In this document: one piece after another, positions 1 through 8,177 of the stretch
Position numbering within the stretch: position 1 is the first letter of the stretch
How the letters are laid out: the number at the start of each line of letters is the position of its first letter
NCBI GenBank assembly: GCA_029552065.1
Contig: JAKPEG010000001.1
Coordinates: 1 to 64,000 of the forward strand
Reading direction: 5' to 3'
Length of the DNA: 64,000 bases
Origin: Actinomycetes bacterium
Lineage (GTDB): Bacteria > Actinomycetota > Actinomycetes > Actinomycetales > Dermatophilaceae
Made by a program: the position numbers and the translations under genes
Notes under the pieces: model-generated
Told to the model about the DNA's origin: nothing
Database searches by the model: none
The model's input: only the letters and a program-made list of their open reading frames with translations

Positions 1-216
1 GAGCACACCCAGAAGGGCGCCCCCAAGATCATGCGGCGGTGCACCCTCCCGCTCACGGCGGTCGCCTGTGTCGACCTCATCGTCACCGAGATGGGCGTGA
101 TCGAGGTGACCCCCGAGGGCCTGCTGCTCACCGAGCTCAACCCGGCATACACGCTCGAGGAGGTGGCCGCGGCCACGGAGGCGACGCTGCACCTGGCCCC
201 GCACCTGCAGCCCTGA
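1..216 (+). CDS. 3-oxoacid CoA-transferase subunit B, C-terminal part (5' end outside window)
   Basis: The frame is open from the first base and ends with TGA at 214-216, so only the last 71 residues are present. They match the closing part of the B subunit of 3-oxoacid (succinyl-CoA:acetoacetate or acetate:acetoacetate type) CoA-transferases: GAPKIMRRCTLPLT, then the strand VDLIVTEMGVIEV, then the final ELNPAYTLEEV helix. The family transfers CoA between an acyl-CoA and a 3-oxoacid; the glutamate that carries CoA lies upstream and is not visible. The A subunit would be expected just before it. PcaJ, ScoB and AtoA share this tail, so no symbol is given. Acetoacetate is also a product of the lysine pathway at 56.6-62.4 kb, but a link is only inference. 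Confidence 0.85.
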   Translation, partial: EHTQKGAPKIMRRCTLPLTAVACVDLIVTEMGVIEVTPEGLLLTELNPAYTLEEVAAATEATLHLAPHLQP

Positions 217-307
217 CGCCCCCGCCGTATGCCGCGCGGCCCAGCCGGTGGGCCACGCGCCCGGAACGCGTGCGCGACGGCATACCGGCGTCTGGGAGGA
301 TGCCGGG

Positions 308-1669
308 GTGAACGGCGGCAAGGTCACCCCCATGAGCGGCTTCCTCGAGTTCCTGCCCGAGGAGCGGATCGTCGAGCAGCACTTCCTCGACGTCATCCGG
401 GAGACCTTCGAACTGCACGGCTTCGCGTCGATCGAGACGCGCGCGGTCGAGACCGTCGAGCGCCTGCTCGGCAAGGGCGGCGATGTCGACAAGGAGATCT
501 ACGGGGTGACCCGGCTCGGCCGCGGGGGCGAGGAGACCGGCCCGTCCGCCGGCGGGCGTGAGCCCGAGCTGGGGCTGCACTTCGACCTCACCGTGCCGTT
601 CGCCCGCTACGTCCTCGAGAACGCCGGCAAGCTCGCCTTCCCCTTCAAGCGCTATCAGATCCAGAAGGTATGGCGGGGGGAGCGCCCCCAGGAGGGCCGC
701 TATCGCGAGTTCACCCAGTGCGACATCGACGTGGTCGACGTCGGTCAGCTCGCGGCGCACTTCGAGGCCGAGATGCCGTTGGTCGTCGCCGATGCCTTCC
801 GGCGGCTGCCGATCGGTGACTTCGTCATCCAGGTCAACAACCGCAAGATCCCCGAGGGCTTCTATCGCGGGATCGGACTCGACGACGTCCCCGGCACCCT
901 GCGCATCGTCGACAAACTCGACAAGATCGGCCCGGAGGCCGTCGCTCGGCTCCTCGTCGATGCCGGTGCCACCGAGGCCCAGGCGCGAAAGTGCCTGCAG
1001 TTGGCCGAGATCCGCACCGCTGATCTCGGATTCGTCGACGCCGTGCGCGAATTGGGCGTTGCGGATGCGACCCTCGACGAAGGGTTGGCCGCGCTCGCGG
1101 CCGTCATCGAGGCCGGTCTCACGCACGCCCCCGGCGTCCTCGTGGCCGATCTGCGGATCGCGCGGGGGCTCGACTACTACACGGGCACGGTCTACGAGAC
1201 CCAACTCGTCGGTTTTGAGTCGTGGGGCTCCTTCTGCTCCGGCGGGCGCTACGACTCCCTCGCCTCCGACGGGCGCACCACCTATCCCGGGGTCGGCATC
1301 TCGATCGGCCTCTCGCGGCTGCTCGGCCTGCTCGTGGGCAAGGGCCTCGTCCGAGCCAGCCGTTGCACACCGGCCGCCGTGCTCGTGGCCGTCGGCGCCG
1401 AGGAGACCCGGCCGCGTTCGGCCGCGGTCGCCGCGGCCTTGCGGGCCCGCGGCATACCCTGTGACCTCGCCCCGAGCGCGGCCAAGTTCGGCAAGCAGAT
1501 CCGGTATGCCGAGCGGCGTGGAATCCCCTTTGTCTGGTTCGTCGGCGCGGGTGCGGAGGGCGGCGACGAGGTCAAGGACATCCGTTCTGGGCTGCAGGTG
1601 GCTGCCGACGCCGCGACCTGGCTGTGTCCCGAGGCGGACCTGCGACCCGCGATGCTCCTCGGAGTCTGA
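308..1669 (+). CDS. hisS: Histidine--tRNA ligase
   Basis: Class II aminoacyl-tRNA synthetase that charges tRNA-His in the cytoplasm. The 453-residue product shows motif 2 with RGERPQEGRYREF from residue 124, the histidine-specific stretch LDYYTGTVYE near 288-297, the CSGGRYDSL loop, and motif 3 GVGISIGLSRL near 328-338, followed by a C-terminal anticodon-binding domain. Length is normal for the family. The GTG at 308 is chosen because GGAGG at 295-299 sits 8 bases before it; an in-frame ATG at 332 is the alternative, and the longer frame from 248 would swallow the ribosome-binding site. The gene seems to be transcribed alone. Two copies of the genome-wide octamer lie in its 3' part (1450-1457, 1504-1511), reading as Gly-Ile-Pro with a rare ATA and as Arg-Tyr-Ala. 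Confidence 0.97.
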   Translation: MNGGKVTPMSGFLEFLPEERIVEQHFLDVIRETFELHGFASIETRAVETVERLLGKGGDVDKEIYGVTRLGRGGEETGPSAGGREPELGLHFDLTVPFARYVLENAGKLAFPFKRYQIQKVWRGERPQEGRYREFTQCDIDVVDVGQLAAHFEAEMPLVVADAFRRLPIGDFVIQVNNRKIPEGFYRGIGLDDVPGTLRIVDKLDKIGPEAVARLLVDAGATEAQARKCLQLAEIRTADLGFVDAVRELGVADATLDEGLAALAAVIEAGLTHAPGVLVADLRIARGLDYYTGTVYETQLVGFESWGSFCSGGRYDSLASDGRTTYPGVGISIGLSRLLGLLVGKGLVRASRCTPAAVLVAVGAEETRPRSAAVAAALRARGIPCDLAPSAAKFGKQIRYAERRGIPFVWFVGAGAEGGDEVKDIRSGLQVAADAATWLCPEADLRPAMLLGV

Positions 1670-1691
1670 CCCGCCGGTCTCCGCCCGCCGG

Positions 1692-1780
1692 CCCCGCGTC
1701 GACTTGGCCCCGCCCGCCGTCCCCGCCCTTGGCCCCGCGTCGACTTGGCCCCGCGTCGACTTGGCACCGCGTCGATTTGG
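1692..1780. repeat. 16-bp tandem repeat CCCCGCGTCGACTTGG
   Basis: The unit CCCCGCGTCGACTTGG occurs at 1692-1707, then three times head to tail at 1733-1748, 1749-1764 and (two changes, CACCGCGTCGATTTGG) 1765-1780. It lies in the gap between the convergent hisS and lrp genes. No T-run follows, so there is no sign of an intrinsic terminator here. Confidence 0.85.
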
Positions 1781-1851
1781 CAACGCTCAAGCGCTTACAT
1801 TCGTCACATCCGTCCCAATCGCGGCCAATCGGCAACACTCAAGCGCTTACA
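1779..1851. repeat. Paired 21-bp repeats with TCAAGCGCTTAC core
   Basis: GGCAAC(G/A)CTCAAGCGCTTACA occurs at 1779-1799 and 1831-1851, differing at one base and spaced 52 bases apart. Read on the other strand each holds TGTAAGCGCTT, the same core as the operator at 38383. The core differs by one base from the TCAAGCGGTTAC of the palindromic repeats at 3.7, 4.1 and 62.5 kb. The site lies between two gene 3' ends, which argues against a promoter operator. Confidence 0.7.
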
Positions 1852-1881
1852 CGCGGAGACAGAGAGGGGCGGGAGGGCGAG

Positions 1882-2370
1882 TCAGACGGGCAAGGACCGG
1901 GTGTCCTTGACCGCCTTCATCGTCACGAGGCTGCGCAGCGAGACGACCCCGGGCAACTCGCCGAGGCGCTCGGTGAAGAGTCGATGGTAGGAGTCGAGGT
2001 CGCGCACCCGCACCGTGAGCAGGTAGTCGGCGTCGCCGGCGATGAGCGCAGCCCCCACGACATCGTCCAACTCCGCGACCGCCGCCTCGAAGGCCCCGAG
2101 TGTCTCCTGACGCTGGTCGATGAGGCTCACCATGACGACGACCTGCAACGACCGGCCGAGCCGCACGGGATCGAGCACCGCGGCATACCCGGTGATGTAG
2201 CCGCGCTCCTCGAGCGCCTTCACCCGGCGCAGGCACGGCGAGGGGGACAGGCCGATTCGCCGCGCGAGGTCGACGTTGGTGAGACGCCCGTCGCGCTGTA
2301 GCTCGCGCAGGATCGCCCGGTCGAGGGCGTCCAACGACGGGTATGCCGCGGACTCACCAGATGGTGGCAT
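1882..2370 (-). CDS. Lrp/AsnC-family transcriptional regulator
   Basis: Feast/famine regulator of 162 residues. An N-terminal winged helix-turn-helix (LDALDRAILRELQRDGRLTN then VDLARRIGLSPSPCLRRVKAL) is followed by the RAM effector-binding domain (VVVMVSLIDQ, GDADYLLTVRVRDLDSYHRL, VVSLRSLVTM). These proteins form octamers or dimers of dimers that sense amino acids. It is divergent from the alanine dehydrogenase gene with a 181-bp shared gap, the same arrangement as AldR and ald in mycobacteria, so it probably controls ald in response to alanine (inference). Start ATG 2370 gives the standard length; the ribosome-binding site is weak. Confidence 0.93.
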   Translation of the reverse strand: MPPSGESAAYPSLDALDRAILRELQRDGRLTNVDLARRIGLSPSPCLRRVKALEERGYITGYAAVLDPVRLGRSLQVVVMVSLIDQRQETLGAFEAAVAELDDVVGAALIAGDADYLLTVRVRDLDSYHRLFTERLGELPGVVSLRSLVTMKAVKDTRSLPV

Positions 2371-2551
2371 TGTGTGCTCGCTTCTCGAACTTCATAGGCA
2401 GGACATGCCAAGGATAGGCGCTGGGGTAGGTCAACAAGACACCACCTGCCAAACGTGACGCATTAGACTCACCAACCGAACCGCACCGACGCGGCACCGG
2501 CCTTCGGGCCGAGGAGAACCAGCGGCCATCGGGCCAGAAGACGGTGACACG
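2371..2551. promoter_or_regulatory. Divergent lrp/ald control region
   Basis: This 181-bp gap holds the promoters of both divergent genes and, by analogy with AldR-type systems, the Lrp-binding sites. The stretch around 2425-2470 is the least GC-rich part. I cannot mark individual operator boxes or -10/-35 hexamers with confidence. Confidence 0.5.
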
Positions 2552-3679
2552 ATGAAGGTCGGCATCCCCAGCGAGGTCAAGAACAACGAATACCGCGTCG
2601 CCATCACCCCGGTCGGCGTGCACGAACTGGTTCGCCACGGCCACGAGGTCCTCATCCAGAAGGGCGCCGGCGCCGGCTCGTCGATCTCCGACGAGGACTA
2701 CGTGAGCCAGGGCGCGCGGATCCTCGACACGGCCGACGACGTGTGGGGCGAGGCCGAGATGGTGCTCAAGGTCAAGGAGCCGATTGCCGAGGAGTACCAC
2801 CGGCTGCGTGAGGACCTCGTCCTGTTCACCTACCTGCACCTCGCGGCCGACAAGCCCCTCACTCAGGAGCTCATGGCCAAGAAGGTCACCGGCATCGCCT
2901 ATGAGACCGTGCAGCTGCCCTCGGGCATGCTCCCGCTGCTCTACCCGATGTCCGAGGTCGCCGGTTGCCTCGCCCCGCAGGTCGGCGCGCACGCGATGAT
3001 GCGGGCCCAGGGCGGGCGTGGCGTGCTCATGGGCGGCGTCGGCGGCGTCGCCAACGCCAAGGTCGTCGTCCTCGGGGCTGGGGTCGCCGGGCAGAACGCC
3101 GCCAACATCGCCCTCGGCATGGGCGCCGAGGTCACTCTGCTCGACACCGACCTCGACAAGTTGCGGATGAGCTTCTGGCGCTATGACAACCGGGTCCGCC
3201 AGATCGCCTCTTCCTCGCTCTCGGTGCGCGAGCAGGTGCTCGGCGCCGACCTGGTGATCGGGACGGTCCTCATCCCCGGCGCCAAGGCCCCCAAGCTCGT
3301 CACCGACGAGATGGTGGCCCAGATGAAGCCCGGCTCGGTGCTCGTCGACGTCGCCATCGACCAGGGCGGCTGCTTCGAGGGCAGCCGGCCGACCACCCAC
3401 GCCGAACCCACCTTCGGCGTGCACGAGTCGGTCTTCTACTGCGTGGCCAACATGCCCGGCGCGGTGCCCAACACCTCCACGTGGGCGCTCACCAACGCGA
3501 CCCTCTCGTATGCCGTGAAGCTCGCCGACAAGGGCTGGAGGGGTGCCCTCCAGGCCGACCCGGCCCTCGCCCAGGGCCTCAATACGCACGCCGGTTTTGT
3601 CACCTACCAGGCCGTGGCGACCGACCTCGACCTGCCCTACCGGTCCCTCGCCGACTCCCTCGCCGACTCCCTCGCCTGA
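2552..3679 (+). CDS. ald: Alanine dehydrogenase
   Basis: Catalyses reversible NAD-dependent oxidative deamination of L-alanine to pyruvate and ammonia. The 375-residue product is colinear with known enzymes: pyruvate-binding Lys75 (VLKVKEP), catalytic His96 (TYLHLAAD), a Rossmann NAD site [10 protein letters not shown] near 174-183, and catalytic Asp270 (VAIDQGG). The hexamer is cytoplasmic. ATG 2552 begins the invariant [17 protein letters not shown]. The divergent Lrp-type gene is the likely regulator. The C-terminus ends in ADSLADSLA because a 28-bp segment containing the stop codon is duplicated (3662-3717), so the last residues are encoded by repeat sequence. Confidence 0.98.
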   Translation: MKVGIPSEVKNNEYRVAITPVGVHELVRHGHEVLIQKGAGAGSSISDEDYVSQGARILDTADDVWGEAEMVLKVKEPIAEEYHRLREDLVLFTYLHLAADKPLTQELMAKKVTGIAYETVQLPSGMLPLLYPMSEVAGCLAPQVGAHAMMRAQGGRGVLMGGVGGVANAKVVVLGAGVAGQNAANIALGMGAEVTLLDTDLDKLRMSFWRYDNRVRQIASSSLSVREQVLGADLVIGTVLIPGAKAPKLVTDEMVAQMKPGSVLVDVAIDQGGCFEGSRPTTHAEPTFGVHESVFYCVANMPGAVPNTSTWALTNATLSYAVKLADKGWRGALQADPALAQGLNTHAGFVTYQAVATDLDLPYRSLADSLADSLA

Positions 3680-3717
3680 CCAGGCCCCCGCCGACTCCCT
3701 CGCCTGACCAGGCCCCC
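3650..3717 (+). repeat. 28-bp tandem duplication across the ald stop codon
   Basis: Positions 3662-3689 and 3690-3717 are identical 28-bp copies beginning GCCGACTCCCTCGCC; the first 12 bases are present a further time at 3650-3661. The TGA that ends ald is in copy one (3677-3679) and recurs in copy two (3705-3707). Strand slippage or a recent duplication explains it. Confidence 0.9.
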
Positions 3718-3730
3718 GCCGTTCTCCCGC

Positions 3731-3791
3731 GAGTAACCGCTTGAGTGGTCACTTTTCCTGTGACCAAGCCCGCTTGGTCACAGGAAAAGTG
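3731..3791. repeat. Palindromic intergenic repeat, copy 1 (perfect 20-bp stem)
   Basis: Positions 3750-3769 and 3772-3791 are perfect inverted arms (CACTTTTCCTGTGACCAAGC and its complement) around a two-base loop. The left side extends outward as GAGTAACCGCTTGA (3731-3744), giving a 33-bp unit shared with copies at 4159-4191 and 62494-62526; the right side lacks the outer arm. It lies 52 bases beyond the ald stop and could end the ald transcript, but no T-run follows the stem. Confidence 0.85.
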
Positions 3792-3949
3792 CACACACGT
3801 GCGCCTTTGCCGGCAGGCCGCCGGGTCACACCCAGGTCAGCCGGTCGATCGCGTGGCCGCTCAGGTGGTCGAGCTGCGCGGAGCGAGCCCGCATCGGGGG
3901 CTCGGCGGTATCGACGGCGGCGGCGAACCCTGCGGATTGCCACCGGTGG

Positions 3950-4058
3950 CGGCATACCGGACCTGGTCCCCGCGGCGTGCCGGACCTGGTCCCCGCGGCG
4001 TGCCGGATCCCGACTCGACGACGGCGGCATACCGGCCCTGGCCCTGACGGCATGCCGG
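3950..4058. repeat. Tandem array of degenerate CGGCATACCGG units
   Basis: Units of 23-27 bases follow each other. 3950-3972 begins CGGCATACCGGACCTGG; 3973-3995 begins CGGCGTGCCGGACCTGG; 3996 onward begins CGGCGTGCCGGATCC; the fourth (from about 4022) begins CGGCGGCATACCGG; the last has CGGCATGCCGG. The dispersed genome-wide octamer is thus present in intact and decayed forms in one array. No gene is visible between 3680 and 4310; the rest of this 631-bp gap is palindromic repeats and GC-rich sequence. Confidence 0.7.
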
Positions 4059-4112
4059 CGCGTCGGGCGGCGTGGCCGGCCGGACCCTCTCGCCTCCCCC
4101 CTCCTCCCTTTC

Positions 4113-4191
4113 GAGTAACCGCTTGACTGTGCACCTTTCCCGCAACTGAGCGGTCAAGTCACGGGAAAAGTGACCACTCAAGCGGTTACTC
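4113..4191. repeat. Palindromic intergenic repeat, copy 2 (inverted pair of units)
   Basis: Outer arms GAGTAACCGCTTGA (4113-4126) and TCAAGCGGTTACTC (4178-4191) are perfect complements. Inside, CACCTTTCCCG (4132-4142) pairs with CGGGAAAAGTG (4162-4172) with one mismatch. The right half (4159-4191) matches the 33-bp unit at 3731-3763 (opposite strand) and 62494-62526; the left half is a more diverged copy. It ends 119 bases before the helicase gene. Confidence 0.85.
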
Positions 4192-4310
4192 CAAGGGGAG
4201 GCGGCCGGAAGAGGCGGGCGGGCGAGCGGCCGGAAGAGGCGGCCGGACGAGCGGGCGGGCGGGCGAGTAGGGCGCGCGGGGGAGGGCTCGGGTGGTTACG
4301 CTGACCGGCG

Positions 4311-6158
4311 ATGGCCACGTTGCTCACGCCCCTGCGCGGTCGTGCCTCGGCGCCGACCGCAGGGGAACGGCGCCTGGCCGAGCGCCTGGGGGACAAGCTC
4401 GAGGACGACTACCTCGTGTGGTTCGACGTGCCGGTCGGCCCGCTGCGCACCCACCCGGACTTCGTCGTCCTGCACCCCCGCCGCGGCATTCTCGTGCTCG
4501 AGACCAAGGACTGGGCCCTCGACACCGTCGTGCGCGCCGACCGTGAGCTGTGGGACATCGCCCCCGGCGGGCACCACAAGCGGGTCGTCAACCCGCTCGA
4601 GCAGGCCCGGCACGGCGCGCATGCCGTCGTCGACGCCCTCCGCCGCGACCCGGCCCTCGTCCACCACGACGGCCGGTATGCCGGCCAGCTCACCTTCCCG
4701 TGGGGCTACGGGGTGGTGTTCACCCGGATCACCCGCCGGCAGCTCGAGGATTCCGGGATGACCGAGACGATCGACCCGGACTCGGTGATCTGCGCCGACG
4801 AGATGACCGACTCGGTCGACCCGGAGGACTTCCAACAACGGCTGTGGGGGTTCTTCCGGCACCGGTTCAACGGCGCGCTCACCGTCCCGCAACTGGACCG
4901 GGTCCGGTGGATCCTCTTCCCCGAGGTGCGGGTCCGCCCGGCCCAAGGCGCCCTCTTCGCGGGCTCGGCGGCCCACGAGCCGGAGCTGCCCGAGCAGTCG
5001 GCCCTCGACGTCGAGCTGCCCGACGTCATGGCCGTGATGGACCTGCAGCAGGAGCAACTCGCGCGCAGCCTCGGGGCCGGCCACCGGGTGATCCACGGCG
5101 TGGCCGGCTCGGGCAAGACGATGATTCTCGGCTATCGCGCGGAATACCTCGCTCGCACGAGCGGCCCCGGGGCGCCCCCGATCCTCGTCCTGTGCTTCAA
5201 CGAGCCGCTCGCGGTCTCCCTCGCGGCCGGCATCCGCGCCCGGGGCATCGTCGAGCGGGTCCATGTGCGGCACTTCCACCGGTGGTGCCACCAGCAGCTC
5301 ACGGCATACGGCCAGCCGATCCCCGCCGACGGCGACGGCTTCTTCGACCGGCTCGTCGACGCGCTCGCCCACGCGGTCGAGCGGGGGCACGTCCCCACCG
5401 GCCAATACCAGGCGGTCCTCGTGGACGAGGGCCACGATTTCCGGCCGGAGTGGCTCCGACTCATCGTGCGGATGGTCGACCCCGAGACCAACAGCCTGCT
5501 CGTGCTCTACGACGACGCCCAGAACATCTACGCGCGGGCGCGTGCGAAGAGCTTCAGCTTCAAGAGCGTCGGCATCCAGGCCCAGGGGCGCACGACGATC
5601 CTGCGGATCAACTACCGCAACACCACCCAGATCCTGCGCCTGGCCCAGCGGGTGGCCGCGGGGATCCTCGACCCGAGCGAATGCGACGAGGACGGCATAC
5701 CGGTGCTCGCCCCGATGAGCTGCGGCCGCGAGGGGGAGGAGCCACTCGTCGTCCGGGCCGCGGACCTGCCGGCGGAGGCCGCCATCGTCGCCGACTGGCT
5801 CGCGACCGCCGCCGAGAGCGGGCGACCGTGGGCCGACCTGGCCGTCGTCTGTCCCGACCCGACGACGCTCAACGCGTGCGCCTATGCCCTACGCAAACGC
5901 CACCTGCCGTATGCCGTGCGCCGCAAGACCGGGGACTTCCGCCCCGGCCAGCCGCGGGTCACCCTCCTGTCGATGCGGGTGAGCAAGGGCCTGGAGTTCC
6001 CCGTCGTGGCCGTCCCGGGAGTGGGGCGGCTGCCGGGACCGGACCAGGAGGAGGTCGACGCCGCTCGCCTCCTCTACGTCGCGGCGACCCGCGCCACCGA
6101 GCGCTTGCTCGTCACAGTGAGCGGCGACGGGCCGCTCGGAGGTCGACTCGGTGTCTGA
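4311..6158 (+). CDS. NERD-domain, UvrD/RecB-like helicase-nuclease
   Basis: A 615-residue protein with two visible parts. Residues about 15-120 are a NERD domain (nuclease-related, PD-(D/E)XK-like fold): [20 protein letters not shown] then [10 protein letters not shown], with the D and E-x-K of the putative metal site. From about residue 240 comes a superfamily 1 helicase: Walker A GVAGSGKT near 263-270, Walker B VDEGHDF near 370, then [10 protein letters not shown] near 558 and [13 protein letters not shown] near 588. Such proteins process DNA ends or unwind DNA; the exact role is not known. The stop overlaps the xerD start by 8 bases, so it is probably cotranscribed with xerD. Four copies of the genome octamer suggest long residence. 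Confidence 0.88.
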   Translation: MATLLTPLRGRASAPTAGERRLAERLGDKLEDDYLVWFDVPVGPLRTHPDFVVLHPRRGILVLETKDWALDTVVRADRELWDIAPGGHHKRVVNPLEQARHGAHAVVDALRRDPALVHHDGRYAGQLTFPWGYGVVFTRITRRQLEDSGMTETIDPDSVICADEMTDSVDPEDFQQRLWGFFRHRFNGALTVPQLDRVRWILFPEVRVRPAQGALFAGSAAHEPELPEQSALDVELPDVMAVMDLQQEQLARSLGAGHRVIHGVAGSGKTMILGYRAEYLARTSGPGAPPILVLCFNEPLAVSLAAGIRARGIVERVHVRHFHRWCHQQLTAYGQPIPADGDGFFDRLVDALAHAVERGHVPTGQYQAVLVDEGHDFRPEWLRLIVRMVDPETNSLLVLYDDAQNIYARARAKSFSFKSVGIQAQGRTTILRINYRNTTQILRLAQRVAAGILDPSECDEDGIPVLAPMSCGREGEEPLVVRAADLPAEAAIVADWLATAAESGRPWADLAVVCPDPTTLNACAYALRKRHLPYAVRRKTGDFRPGQPRVTLLSMRVSKGLEFPVVAVPGVGRLPGPDQEEVDAARLLYVAATRATERLLVTVSGDGPLGGRLGV

Positions 6159-7092
6159 GGCTCCTGTCCCCGGCGCCGCGCTCACCCGGGCCGTCCGGGG
6201 TTGGCTGGACCACCTCGACGTGGAGAAGGGTGCCTCGGCCAACACGCTGTCCAGCTACCGACGCGATCTCGACCGCTATCTCGCGCACCTGGCCGAGCGG
6301 GGCATCGCCGACCCCGGCGAGGTGACCGAGGGGGTGGTCGCGGGCTTCCTCGCCGAGCTGCGCGACGGCACGCTCGAGCGTCCACCCCTTGCCGCGAGCT
6401 CGGCGGCCCGGACCCTCGTCGCGGTCCGCGGCTTCCACCGATTCCTCGCACTCGAGGGCCGCACCCCGGTCGACCCGGCCGAAGGCGTGCGACCGCCCAA
6501 GACGCCGGCCAGACTGCCCAAGGCGATCTCGGTCGACGAGGTCGAGCGCCTGCTCGAGGCCGCGTCGGTCGGCGACACGCCCGTCTCGGTGCGCGACCGG
6601 GCACTCTTCGAGGTCCTCTACGGCGCCGGCGCCCGCATCTCCGAGGCGGTCGGCCTCGACGTGGACGACCTCGATCTCGACGAGGGGAGCGTCCGGCTGT
6701 TCGGCAAGGGGTCCAAGGAGCGGGTCGTTCCACTCGGGCGCTTCGCGCGGGAGGCGGTCGCGGCATACCTCGTGCGCGCTCGCCCCGCGCTCGCGAGCCG
6801 CGGCCGGGGCACGCCGGCGCTCTTCCTGGGCGTGCGGGGTGCGCGGCTGTCCCGCCAGGGGGCCTGGGATGCGCTCCAGGGCGCCGCCGGCCGGGCCGGG
6901 CTCACCGGGCACGTCTCGCCGCACACGCTGCGCCATTCGTTCGCCACCCACCTGCTCGACGGGGGCGCCGACGTGCGCGTGGTCCAGGAGCTGCTCGGAC
7001 ACGCCTCGGTGACGACGACGCAGATCTACACGATGGTCACCGTCACGCGGCTGCGCGAGGTGTATGCCGTCGCGCATCCCCGCGCCCGCTGA
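6151..7092 (+). CDS. xerD: Site-specific tyrosine recombinase XerD
   Basis: Resolves chromosome dimers at dif with XerC. The 313-residue protein has the N-terminal SAM-like core-binding domain ([19 protein letters not shown] then [10 protein letters not shown]) and a catalytic domain with Arg162 (GARISEA), the beta-hairpin Lys in [12 protein letters not shown], His258, Arg261 ([12 protein letters not shown]), His284 (LGHASV) and nucleophile Tyr293 (TQIYT). The GTG start at 6151 overlaps the helicase stop. Its place ahead of parA-scpAB is the standard actinobacterial order, which argues for housekeeping XerD and against a mobile-element integrase. Confidence 0.95.
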   Translation: MSEAPVPGAALTRAVRGWLDHLDVEKGASANTLSSYRRDLDRYLAHLAERGIADPGEVTEGVVAGFLAELRDGTLERPPLAASSAARTLVAVRGFHRFLALEGRTPVDPAEGVRPPKTPARLPKAISVDEVERLLEAASVGDTPVSVRDRALFEVLYGAGARISEAVGLDVDDLDLDEGSVRLFGKGSKERVVPLGRFAREAVAAYLVRARPALASRGRGTPALFLGVRGARLSRQGAWDALQGAAGRAGLTGHVSPHTLRHSFATHLLDGGADVRVVQELLGHASVTTTQIYTMVTVTRLREVYAVAHPRAR

Positions 7093-7230
7093 CCCCGCCC
7101 GCCGGTGAGGACGGCCGCCGAGGCCGGCGCCTGGGGCCTGCGGGAACGCCCGAAGCGGGGGCGCCTTGATAGGGTCGCTCCGATCGCCGAGAGGCCGACC
7201 GCCGACACGACCGAGGGGAAGGACGCAGCC

Positions 7231-8160
7231 GTGAGCGTCGAGCTGACCCCATCCGCCGCGCCCCGCCCGCGGGCTGTGGGCGAGACCCCGTTGCCGGGCA
7301 CCGAGGACGCCGGGGTCGGCGGGATCGGGCCCACCGGCCGCCCGTTGCCCGACTTCCCGAACCCGCCGCCGCTCACCGGACACGGCCCCGCCCGGGTCAT
7401 CGCGATGTGCAACCAGAAGGGCGGCGTCGGCAAGACGACGACGACGATCAACCTCGGGGCCGCCCTCGCCGAGCTCGGCCGGCGGGTCCTGCTCGTCGAC
7501 TTCGACCCGCAAGGCGCCCTTTCGGTCGGCCTCGGGGTGCGCTCCAACGACCTCGACGTGACGATCTACACCCTGCTCGTCGAGCGGGGCCATGACGTCC
7601 GCGAGGTCATCCAGCAGACCCGCACGCCCGATCTTGACCTCATCCCCGCCAACATCGACCTCTCGGCCGCCGAGGTCCAGCTGGTCGGCGAGGTCGCCCG
7701 CGAGCAGATCCTCGCCCGGGTGCTGCGTCCCGTGCTCGACGACTACGACGTCGTGCTCATCGACTGTCAGCCCTCGCTCGGGCTGCTCACCGTCAACGCG
7801 CTCACCGCGGCGCACGGGGTGATCATCCCGCTCGAGTGCGAGTTCTTCGCCATGCGCGGCGTGGCCCTGCTGGTCGAGACGATCGAGAAGATCACCGACC
7901 GGCTCAACCCGCGACTGCAGGTCGACGGCATCCTCGCGACGATGTACGACGGGCGCACCCTGCACTCCCGCGAGGTCGTGAAGTCGGTCGTCGATCACTT
8001 CGGCGACCAGGTCTTCCACACGGTCATCAGCCGCACGGTGAAGTTCCCCGACGCGACCCTGGCCGCCGAGCCGATTACCTCCTACGCCTCCGCCCACGGT
8101 GCCGCGGCGGCATACCGGCAGTTGGCCCGCGAGCTCATCGCCCGCGGCGGCGCGGCCTGA
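7231..8160 (+). CDS. ParA/Soj-family chromosome-partitioning ATPase
   Basis: Deviant Walker-type ATPase of 309 residues. Walker A is KGGVGKTT at 63-70, switch regions are VLLVDFDPQG and VLIDCQPSLG, and the MinD/ParA-type interior (TVNALTAAHGVIIPLECEFFA) is intact. GTG 7231 is chosen because GGGGAAGGA lies 7-8 bases before it and because the upstream extension to 7105 lacks family similarity. The residues before the ATPase core are proline-rich and probably disordered. This is the ParA-like protein coupled with scpAB in actinobacteria, not the parAB pair near the origin; a part in chromosome organisation with SMC-ScpAB is inferred from the operon. Confidence 0.92.
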   Translation: MSVELTPSAAPRPRAVGETPLPGTEDAGVGGIGPTGRPLPDFPNPPPLTGHGPARVIAMCNQKGGVGKTTTTINLGAALAELGRRVLLVDFDPQGALSVGLGVRSNDLDVTIYTLLVERGHDVREVIQQTRTPDLDLIPANIDLSAAEVQLVGEVAREQILARVLRPVLDDYDVVLIDCQPSLGLLTVNALTAAHGVIIPLECEFFAMRGVALLVETIEKITDRLNPRLQVDGILATMYDGRTLHSREVVKSVVDHFGDQVFHTVISRTVKFPDATLAAEPITSYASAHGAAAAYRQLARELIARGGAA

Positions 8161-8177
8161 CCCCCTCCTCGACAGGT

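Noticed and set aside
137..1783. 548-codon open frame on the minus strand across hisS
   Set aside because: It is a shadow of hisS; its text is Arg/Gly/Ala-rich without any domain, as expected in high-GC antisense frames.
3750..3791. Perfect hairpin taken as a standard intrinsic terminator of ald
   Set aside because: It may stop transcription, but it has no T-run and belongs to a repeat family found elsewhere, so it is listed as a repeat.
6151..7092. Tyrosine recombinase as sign of a prophage or integron
   Set aside because: Gene order xerD-parA-scpA-scpB and XerD-type sequence show a housekeeping recombinase.
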